64,000 nucleotides of DNA from Echinococcus granulosus (Eukaryota; Platyhelminthes; Cestoda; Cyclophyllidea; Taeniidae). Below the pieces are notes generated by a model. That model was not told the DNA's origin, ran no database searches, and saw only the letters and a program-made list of their open reading frames with translations. Below, one piece after another: positions 24,430 to 34,116 of the stretch (positions are counted from its first letter, which is position 1; each line of letters opens with the position of its first letter). The DNA lies in assembly GCF_000524195.1 (NCBI RefSeq), contig NW_020170536.1, forward strand, positions 60,630 through 124,629, given 5' to 3'. Both the position numbers and the translations under genes were made by a program.

Positions 24430-26725
24430 CCTAGGCAAACTAAAAGGACATCCATTCATCTTCCATTTTGACTCTGGTGTGGCTAGACCAATAGTAAACC
24501 TTTGGACTTTCCTGACCCTTTGTTACAAGGTTAGGATCGCTCCACCGTACAGATTACGTGTAGCGCAAGGAAAGGAGATGGCACTAGAAGGGGAGACGTC
24601 ATTAAAAGTCAGCATGGGCAAGGAAATCTGGATAGCAAAATTTACTAAATATCCAGACTCGGCTTAGGACGTAATTCTTGACAGTTTTTTGAAGAAGCAC
24701 CAAAGCTGCTCTGAGTTACGCGGAGGGTACCTTCTCTACTTTCCAAGACACTGAAGCCAATCCACTCTTTTTGTTACCGAATGAAGATTTCAATGACATT
24801 TACAACGCCCTTTTCGAGGCCGCAGGTATACCTATGAAGAACCTGGATGACCTCTCCACGCAGCTTACTCATGTTACTGACGTGACAGGAGAAATTTGCA
24901 AGCTACTGATTAAGTAAGCGAATATATTTTCATGACTAGGTACCATGCTTGGAAAAGAGCATCATGAAACACACGATAGGCACCAGTAAAGATAGACCCA
25001 TCTGGCAGCCTCTCAAATGCATACTATTTCCACTGCTAGAAGTAAACCTTCTAGTAAGCGGACGATCTGGGTGGCTTTGTAAAGCCAACAAAGTCGCCAA
25101 GGGCCTCTGCAATAGCTCCGGTAAAAAATGATTGTGGGAAGTCCACATCCGTGTGTCGCCCACAAGAAGCTGAATGCAGTGTCGAAGAAAAACACCTTTC
25201 CACTACCCCACATCAACGACTCGTTAGAATCCCTATACACGTCAAACTGGTTCTCCACACTGGACTTAAAAGCAAAAATAGTCAGAGAGAGGACAGTTTT
25301 TGTATTGTCGAACGAGCTATATGAATTCCAGATAGTGCGTTCTGGGCTCTAACGCAGTGGTCACCTTCCGACGCCTGATGCAAACTGCATTAATGGGATT
25401 ATTCTCAATCACTGTCTGCCTAGATGACTTCCTTGTCGTCTGTGGAGATATTCGGGAGCATAATGTCAACCTGAAACTAATGTTAAACAGTTTACGAAAT
25501 GCATGGTTGATTCCGGATCCGAAGAAATGTTGAGTTTTGCAGTGCTCTGTCAACTTTGGACGCACAGTCTTGTCAGATGAGATGGCGGTTACCGAAAAGC
25601 GTACAAAACAAGTGATAACCTGGTTTTGTTAGTATAGTAAGCCTACTGCATCAATTTACTGGAAAGCAGGCGGAAAAGCATTTTTAGTGGGAGAAGGAGC
25701 AAGATAAAGCATTTAAAGAGCTGAAGCAAACACTCTGCTTCGCACCGATCCTAGCATTACCCAACTTCGAACCGAGTGCCCCACCATTTATACTGGATAC
25801 GGATGCGAGCGACGTGACTGTGGGTGGTGTACTCTCACAAAGGGACAAAGGATGAAGGAATGGAACACATCGCCTACGCGAGTATCAGACTCAGCAAAAA
25901 AGGGCCAGAAGAGTCGAACGTAACGTGAGCTGTTCGTTTTCTACACAATTGATAGACTTTTTTGGACATCACCTGGTAGAGAGGAAGTTAATTACTGTTG
26001 CACCTGCACCACTTATAGCAGCTTCAAAAGACCCCATTTCACAGCAGCAGCATCAGTAATATATGTCCACAGGCTTTTCAAGGGAAAGAGTAGGCATTGA
26101 CGTCATGGGGCCTCTGCTACTCACCAAGAGAGTCAACCACGGCAGAACTCGTGGAGACACAAGACACTAAAACGGTAGCTTCGGCTTTCTTCAATCGCTG
26201 GATTTGTCAACAGGGCGATCAAGGCGCTAATTTCGAAAAATGATTCTTTAATGGATTAGGTAGAACCTACGGAATTTCTAAAATGGGTATGACATCCAGT
26301 CATTTTTTGTAAGGTGGAGGACAGATGGAAGGAACGATTCGAGCTCTTATCGGACTACTGAAGGCCTTGATTAAAGATGCACAACCGGAAGACTAAGACT
26401 TGATACTTGAATGGTGACCTTTTGCATAATGGGCTACAGTTCATACATTGACCAGCGTTTTACTGTTTAAAATGCTCATAGTTTTGTAAAACGGGAGTGC
26501 CTTTCAGTATTTTCCTACCGAACACGGAATCAGCAACCCAGAATATTTCAAAGTACGTACTGCGACTACAAGAAGGCATAAGGCACACTTTCAATATCGC
26601 TGGGGAACAGGTTCGACTGTCATATTTTAAATAGAAGAGACATTATGATACAGTCAACCAAGCGTTTACCGAGAAGGAGACCTGGTACAACTATACAGGC
26701 CTGTTATCCCACCTAAAGTATATCG
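24430..26725 (+). pseudogene. Frameshifted pol of the Ty3/gypsy-like element (PR-RT-RH-IN)
   Basis: Protease: FDSG at about 24467-24478 (Ser where most have Thr), followed in the same frame by VILDSFLKKH near 24672, the usual 'hydrophobic-D-FL' end. Reverse transcriptase: KLNAVSKKNTFPLPHI at about 25167-25214, STLDLK near 25260, then after a gap the catalytic YxDD-like CLDD at 25417-25428 and AVTEKRTKQV near 25585. RNase H: APILALPNF and DTDASDV at about 25740-25815. Integrase: GIDVMGPL near 26095 and a C-terminal REGDLVQLYRP near 26665. Pieces lie in different frames with several stops, and segments are missing (between STLDLK and the CLDD block, and most of the integrase zinc finger and core). 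It cannot encode active enzymes. Confidence 0.8.
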
Positions 26726-26979
26726 TAATTCCCATCATCCGTGGACCAAAGACGCATTCCGAGTGATAAAAGTCATCTCATTAACAAACTACTTTTGTCC
26801 ACAACATACAGTAATCGTCGTTCATTGCAACAAGATGCGCTCATACAAAGGTACATCTCCGGTAAGATAATATGTGAAATCTGCGCACTAACGGAAGAAG
26901 GAGGACCTAGGACGGTGTTGAAAGAGGCCAGGGGACCATGTAATGCATCCTTTTTAATGTTTCTTTTGGGCAAAAAACG

Positions 26980-27170
26980 GTCGGTTAGTGCGAATCTTGT
27001 GTTAGACAGGATGCCATCGGTCTCCGAAGGGGAAACCTAACCTGACATAACCAGTGATATTTATAGCCCTTTAATAATTGCTGACCAGCAAAGCATATCC
27101 CATTCTAACTCGACTACCTGTTCTGTGGGCATGAATGCAGGGGTGAAAGAGTAAAATACGGGGCTTATTA
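26980..27170 (+). repeat. 3' LTR remnant
   Basis: Degenerate partner of the repeat at 23640-23832, recognised by the same two shared blocks in the same order and at similar spacing. Divergence of the pair suggests an old insertion. It ends about 240 bases upstream of the first Met codon of the FERM gene on the same strand. Confidence 0.6.
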
Positions 27171-27407
27171 CAGCCTATTAATTTTTGCGGAAAGTATGTT
27201 ATCAGTTATCAAACTTTAAACGCACTGGGAAATCGGGCGGATTATTCAGGCCCCAGATCGAGGCTTAATTGGTGAAAAAATAGAATAACGTAATCATGCA
27301 AATGAAAGTTGACAAATAGTGAAATTGTCTGCTTTGTATGGTTTAAGTGAATCGAAATCCAATGATCTGCATGATTTGCAACGACCCTAACGCTCACAGT
27401 TATTTGA

Positions 27408-30400
27408 ATGAGAATGACGGCTGCGTCACCTACGGAAATTAACTTAGATACTAGTCCCGATGTCCATAAAAAGGGACAATTCCGCAAGGGTTCTCTCTTT
27501 ACCCTTTTTAATTTGGCTTCGAATGAACGCATTAATGAAACCACAGACGTGGATATTCAACTTTTCGATGGCACCAAGATGCGCGCTTTTATTGACGTAA
27601 GCGTGGATTCGTCTAAGAATAATGACCAGTTAGTTAAGCATGTAAAAATATTTAGGCGCCTACATATGCTGTGGTATGTGGTCAGTATTTGATTTTCACT
27701 TCTATTTAATTGTACGAAACTGAGAAATATTGATAGCATATAATCGTGCTGGCTTATCGAAATTTGAATTAACGTCATGCAAAGTTTTTGGACAATTATG
27801 GTTTGAAAAATTTTGCCTTCTTTGGTAAGGTGTGTTTGGCTGTTATATTGTCTATTTTATTTTGTCCGCTTACATAGCATAAAATTACTGGAAAAATTCT
27901 GGTTAACCACATTGCAACTGAACTTGGCGATGCCACCAAAGCCAAATACTTGGGACTCATAATTGAGCAACCGGGTGAATTTCCGGTAAGTTATTCAAAT
28001 ATATCAGTCATAAGTTGCTTTATTACATATACGTACAATGAAAGTGACATGCTATGCAATATATTCTAAGTAGTAAACCCGTGGCTTCCTTGTGCAGTAT
28101 TTAGATTATCTTATACATTTCTATTTGTTGGTGAAAGTGTGTTACTTTATTACGATTAGGAATGGATGGACCTGAACAATTCAGTTGCAAAGGAGAAAGC
28201 AGGTACAGTTTGAGAATCTTTGGTGAAAAATACCAGTTGAGAGTTTGATAGGATTTCTAAAATAACACTTTGATAAGCGGTTGTCTTTGGACATTTAATG
28301 CACGTACAAACAATAATGTAGTCCAAATGACTTATGATACACTACAAATTTTACCCAGAGTTTCTTTTTTAAAGGTGTAGGTATTTTGTATACAGTATTT
28401 TATGTACACCTGTTTAATACGGTGTTTTTTTCCCTTAAGTACAAGCAGTCAGTCTTATTTTTGTTAAATATGCATAGATTTACTATTATTAATAAGTAGC
28501 TTTTAGCGTTTTTATTGCTTCGAAATTATTGAATTATTTTAGCCAAAGGATTTGATATAATTATGGTGCGTATCAAATTTTATCCCTCTGACCCCGTTTC
28601 CGAGATGAGTTCAGATTTTTTCGCGTAAGTTATTTGCTTCAATGTAAAACAGGTTGTTCTTGTTTGGATTCTGAAACAAAGCGACCTTTTTAGAAATCTG
28701 CTCTATTACCAACTTCGACACGATTTGGCAGTTGGGCGATTGCTCGGAAAAGAAAGGGACCGCTGTTTGCTGGTAGCATATTCTGTGCAATGTACGCATA
28801 TGTACCTAGTTTTTGTAGCCATGATTGTTAACTTTAAGGACATGGGTAAATCATCAGTTAAAGTTTGTGCTGACAGTGTTTTCACATTTCCATGACTGAG
28901 GCACATACATTTATTATCTGAATCTCTATTGCTTTTAGACTAGTTGCTACCATTTTTGCATGTGGAATTGAGCTACGGGTTCATTATGCGTTGAGCGAGG
29001 GAACATTTCCTTGAACTTTTAACCATGCATTTACCGTATATCAAAATCAGCTTTATGTAGTGACTTATACTTGAATGCGTTTCGATCCGAATGACTGCAA
29101 GACTGAAAGACCTATTAAATAATTTTGACTACTCTAAACATAAATATATTGCTCCTTAAATATGTAATCATCGTATTTCTCTTCGCTTGAGCAAATTTTA
29201 AATTATTTGACCATCGTTTTTCATTTCCGTTTTCCGTATTTTCCAACACCATCCGACCGCGTATGCTTTAGTGCAATTAAGGGACAAACTTAATAATAGG
29301 AACTGCTTTTTGACCCACCTAAATTTATAATTGTTCACAGGACTCTCACAAATAATGTATCAAAGTCACACCTCATGTGGAATTTACGAGACCCCATAAC
29401 ATTTGATACGATCTTCTGCTTACAACATAAATGATGGAGAAACAAACAAATGCTCTTGTGGAAACCAAAAGCAGGGAATTCACTATGTCAAATTCCCTTG
29501 AGCAAAGTCCCTATTTATGAGCAGTAGTCTCCTAAAAAGTTATTTCTATAAGTTTGATGACTCCTTCAAAGCGATATTAAGCATACAATTTTCAAATATC
29601 TCACTGGTTAAACTTTTATTAGAAAAACCGATGCCTAGTTAACACTTCCGGAAACCAGAATAGCAATAAAATTAAATTTTTTCTTTTATTTATGGGTGTG
29701 ATTTTATTCTTTTGTATTTCCCGACCTAGATGAAGGGGGGTTGGGTGACATTCCCCGCGATAAACTGCTCCAATATGACATCGTTAGATCAAAGGTCTCC
29801 TCACACAGGCTCGACAACTCAATGCAAAACCAAATTAAGGAATATCTTCAGGAAAACTAGTGAGCATATTTATTGTCTAAATCCTAACCGTATAGTCGTT
29901 TCGCTTTTCTAGTGCCTTATTTTTACCTCTTTTCTTCTTTGCTCTCGAAAGATTTATTTGTCCCCAAAATTTACTATCCAGTGTACAACGCAAATGCTTT
30001 ATAAAATGAAGCAAAACAGTGGATGCTTAAGCTAAGTGGATTTCTGAATTTTAAATGGCGTAAGTGCAAATAATACTGATATTATGCCAGATATGATTTT
30101 CCATGGTCCAAATGAGTACTCGTTTTGTAGCAACTATTTGATAGTAACTTCATCATAAGGCCTCTCATTACTACTTTGGTTTTTGAAATGTCATGTTTGA
30201 CTTTCCAGCCGACATATTTTTTAAAATACTTTGCTTTGTTTTTAACCTGTAGGACGACTCCTGTTGATATTTTATTTTGTATAATGGATCTGCGTAATGT
30301 TTTGATACACGGGCAAATATTCTTAGAATCAGACGCAAATTTTGCATGTCAACTCGCGACCTTTTTCACACCTGGGCATTTACATCATCTCTTTGAAATT

Positions 30401-33400
30401 GGGCAATGAACTTTTCCAGAGAAGGCAGTGAGATACATGATCAGACTTTATACCATTCGTATCTTTCAAAATATTTTAGTGACATATCCCCACACGACGC
30501 CTTGACTGCCTTTTTGAGAGTCGCTACGAGGATGGACACTTATGGCATTGAACCGTTTGACGCAAAGGTACGCCAAATTTTGGAAACTATGTCGTTTTCG
30601 CGGCCCATTTCTTTGCAATTTTAACGCCGTCCAGTGTAGATTTTCTGAGTCCCAAAATTAAAGAGCCTTCTTTTGTTCTTTAGTTGTCTATATTATTTAA
30701 ACGCAGGTTGTTGCAGCAAACTACAGTTAGTCGGCATAAAACGCATAATAAAAGGTCCGGGAACAATTGCTCGAGCATTACATCGTGTGACAATAATTGC
30801 CATAGCCGTTCCGATGATTCTTCCAAGACCAAGTGGAGTAAACAGTGTATATTTTTAATTAAACATAAAAGTAAATTCTAAATGAATCATATAAACAATC
30901 ATTTTCAAAAGCACTTACGTTTGTAGTCGAAGACACTGCATTGAGTTTCAAAAATGCAGTTCAATGGCCTTTTAGCTCAATTCTCCGTTAATTGGAGTAG
31001 ATTATGGAAAGCAGTTAGGCGGACATGCAGTTTACAATGTTGACTGCCGCTATGAACTAACGAAAGAAAGCAAACAAGGTGATTCAAGAAGTCTGGTGAA
31101 ATTCGGGCAAGCACTTGAGCTTGTCGCTCTGCTGTAAAAGCAAACCCATTCGTGTAGTGTTAAAATATCAAATATGCTAGCATGTTATGGTTAATGGAAC
31201 GTCGGTGTATATATTTCCATTGTCAATGGACTACAGTGTGTAGATGAATAGGTCTCACAGCTGAACGCAAAGGGCGTGGAGATGCGGACACGTTTTTAAA
31301 TGCATATGTGCATGCGTGTGTTGTCCCATTTTCATTGGCCTTGCGCGGATCCTATGTTCTTTATTTACTGTACCCAGTCTAACTCCTTAAGGTCATATTT
31401 GGACTGTGCACACTTTTAATTTGCTCGTTTGTTTAAACTTCACAAGCTTGATTAATTAACCGCATAATGAATTAAAATTGTTTCTGAATGTCTTCTATGC
31501 AGGATCAACGTGGGAACGGCATAGCTGTTGGTTTCAATTTCAAAGGTCTTTCTGTCTTCAAAAGTAGTCAGCAAGTTAACTTCTTCCGCTGGTGAGTTTC
31601 GGTGGTGAACTCTGCTTCTCTGTTAGTCAACGGCCTTGAAGTATTCCAGCATTTGGTGCGATAAGTCTTGTATTCTTTCCTTTTAGTTAGTAATTACCTA
31701 ATCCTACCTGTTTGATTATATTTATCACCATATAGGAGATTGTGATAACCTCAGTAGCGAATCACAAAGTACTTCTTGTGCATTGTGACCTTCTAGACGC
31801 GCTCCTCATAGAGCGACGTCTCGAACACCGCGCCGCATATGTTGCAGGAGTCAATGCAACTGACATTTAATGTTTTGAGAAATACCGCTTCGTGTGTGAT
31901 GGATGGACCTTTGTGCTTGTGGAATTCACTCGACGCCTTTTGCCACATTTCAGGGAATCGATGCTGAGCTACGAATGCGAGAAGAAGACCGTCGTTATTA
32001 CCATTAAAACGCGTGATGTAAGTGAAGTGCACATGCTGCCAACATGAACCGCGATTGCGCGCATCAAAATACTCTCCTCCGCGCTTGGCTGCCCCCTGCA
32101 GTTACTCTGCAAATTTTGCAGGCAGCCCTGTGCAAATCTTCGATGCTCCCAATCGCACTAAAGCAGCACCAAGATTTATGAGTAATTAACTCTCAAAATC
32201 GAAATGTACTGCGATATATGCACTGCTCATTTAGTAAATTTGTGCTTAAGATCTATAGGACTTGATAGTTTTACAAGAACAATGGTGAAGGAATGCACTT
32301 TAAAATGAGTGGCACCACGAACAGAGTTGAAGGACTCACCTCACAGAAAGCTAGAGTAAAACAAGAACACAGACACGACAAACCAAGTAGCAAGGTACAA
32401 GGTAGATAACTAGCCACATTGCTAGCTGCCTTAAATGGTCCTCACCGTCTATCTGTTGGACAAACGATAGTCCGGTATCCTTTATCCTTGATGCGAATAT
32501 CGCGTAGATGAGCACCCAAGCTCAGGCAGTTTGGCTACAATACTACCTACAATGAATAAATTAGCTAGCATTGCTAACTACGTATTTCAGCTGATGTCTT
32601 CTTCGCATGTTTTTAGGTTAAAAAGAAGATTGGATTTAAGTGTGACTCCAGAGCGAACGCAATGCAGCTTTATCGACGGCTCAGAGAAGCCTCGCGATTT
32701 TACCGGTAGGTTTTTGTGGCTCCCACCTCAACCAAAAATGTTAAGCTCATTCAAATGAGCTGTTAAGAGAAGATTGTCCTGAGAATAGTTTTCCACTCAA
32801 AAATTAATTTCGTTTTTGGCTACATGAAAAGCGTACACCCAACTCCGTTGTAAATGATCGTGCTCTACGTTTGTCATGCGGTATCCGTTTGTGTGTAGTG
32901 TAAATTTAATCAGTTGCTGACTATAAAATGAAATGTAATATTGTAAAAGGTTCCTTATTGCCATTTTGCTTGATCCGTTTCTGAGTGGCAGTGTTATTTT
33001 TCTTCTTCCATCTGTGAAGTTGTAATCGGCTCTCATCATTTTGATGTTTTTGTTGTTCTAGTTCAGGAAATATGGATTACCGGAGTGATTCAGAAAAATC
33101 GCATAAGATTGGCAGCCCAAATTTTTCAAAGTAAACATTTTTATCACTGTTTACCACTGAAGTTGCCATCGTTTTGTCCCCTCCAAGTAATCCCCTTTTC
33201 ATTCAGATCAACAGACTCCGAAGCCTCCGATTTCTCGGTCAATAGCAGTCAGACGTGCCAAATAAAGCGAATTTCCTCCTTTAGTCGGCCACAACGATTT
33301 TTTACTCTCTCCCCACCACGAGCGTCGAGAAAAATGATTCAGCTGCAAGTTTCCTCCACGGAGGCTGTTACACCCACCAATAAGCCCAATTTCCCCTTAA

Positions 33401-34116
33401 ATTGCTCTCCCGACGTCCCTACCATCTTGCTCCATCCACCCGACCCTGATGAGGGACCAAACACCCCTACTTTTGACCCTGACGTCTCTATCACCAAGCC
33501 AGTCGGGGGCGCCGTGACTAGCCTTCCCAAGGCGGTGCAGCCGGTCATATCGAAATGCACGGCTGAAGAGGAGACCGTAAACTTGCACGAGGAAGAACCA
33601 GAGTTTCTGAATGAAAACAATGATGAGAAAGAAGAGGGGAGGAAGAGAGATCCTACTAAGGTGGGGCAGGAAGGGGGTGGCGATCGAGATATAGATAAAG
33701 GTGAGGAGATGGAGGAAGGAAATGATAAAAAAAATGAAGATAGAATTGGAGACCAATGCAAAGAAAACGCGATAAATGTGAAAGGGAAGGCAGAGGAAGA
33801 GGAGGAGGAGGGGAATGAATTGTTACCGGCGGAAGTGAGTTATACACCTAACTCGAACTCGCAGGAGAGTCTCCTCAACGTGGCCTCACCTTTTGGTGAC
33901 GCGGCAAAGATGTCATTTTTCACCAACCTCGAATCTAAACGCTTAGGTCTGGGCATACTTGACTTGAAATTATCAAACTCTATGACTTCAATCACGATCC
34001 CACCCACTGGAAGTGTGTCATCGGCCTCCCAATGTAAGTACTGATAACTTAAGTCATATTTATGCAATACTTTGCGTTAGAACTAACTTTTTTGCTCTTT
34101 AATAGCCACAGTGTAA
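27408..34116 (+). CDS. FERM-domain protein (protein 4.1 / FRMD type) with long acidic tail; one apparent frameshift
   Basis: FERM proteins link membrane proteins to the actin cortex. Exons: 27408-27596, 27878-27985, 28160-28202, 28543-28624, 28694-28791, 29730-29859, 30429-30567, 31503-31592, 31954-32017, 32617-32705, 33062-33130, 33207-34033, and possibly 34106-34116. In order: F1 lobe (VDIQLFDGTKMRAFID; ILVNHIATELGDATKAKYLG; EWMDLN), F1/F2 link VRIKFYPSDP, F2 (LLYYQLRHDLAVGRLLG; ALTAFLRVATRMDTYGIEPF) and F3 (AVGFNFKGLSVF; IGFKCDSRANAMQLYRRLRE). VKFYPxDP, YGVDxH and the GF-pattern in F3 are family hallmarks; the details resemble FRMD3/FRMD5 more than ezrin. The tail (33062-34033) is disordered and very acidic. 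The start is the first Met of a continuous block (27408 or 27414); a non-coding 5' exon is possible. In exon 31503-31592 an A5 run gives an in-frame TAG unless one A is discounted. Total is about 645 codons. Confidence 0.75.
33207..34033 (+). other. Acidic, low-complexity tail exon of the FERM gene
   Basis: This 827-base exon starts after TTTTCATTCAG and completes the previous Lys codon (AA plus A). It begins with a Ser-rich segment (STDSEASDFSVNSSQTCQ) and a basic stretch, then a Pro/Thr-rich stretch. Next come some 100 residues dominated by Glu, Lys, Gly and Asp (NNDEKEEGRKRDP, EEMEEGNDKKNED, KAEEEEEEGNELLP), and it ends near LGLGILDLKLSNS. No folded domain is visible; coiled or disordered structure is likely. 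The final codon is split by a good donor, gtaagt at 34034. If that donor is not used the protein ends SQCKY at 34044. Confidence 0.65.
34106..34116 (+). CDS. Possible 11-base terminal exon giving a C-terminal STV
   Basis: The acceptor TTTGCTCTTTAATAG ends at 34105. Splicing from 34033 (spare T) completes a Ser codon and gives Q-S-T-V then TAA. S/T-x-V at the end fits a class I PDZ-binding motif. The splice is consistent in phase and has a good donor, but a terminal exon this short is only a prediction. Confidence 0.35.

Larger units (their letters stand above)
23520..27170 (+). mobile_element. Decayed Ty3/gypsy-type LTR retrotransposon
   Basis: A plus-oriented element remnant of about 3.6 kb, shorter than the usual 5 kb or so, therefore with internal deletions. 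The order LTR remnant, gag-like or unknown segment (from about 24110), protease, reverse transcriptase, RNase H, integrase, LTR remnant is that of Ty3/gypsy (Metaviridae) elements; integrase after RNase H excludes Ty1/copia order. Motifs lie in different frames and are broken by stops, so no functional polyprotein can be read. The outer boundaries are approximate, because no clean TG...CA ends or target-site duplication were found. Ty3-type elements such as the CsRn1, Gulliver and Boudicca groups are known in flatworms; I cannot assign the lineage. Confidence 0.8.

Noticed and set aside
33339..33847. Long minus-strand ORFs rich in Ser, Pro and Phe
   Set aside because: They are the complement of the purine-rich coding tract of the FERM tail exon, which is supported by splice phase; no independent evidence.
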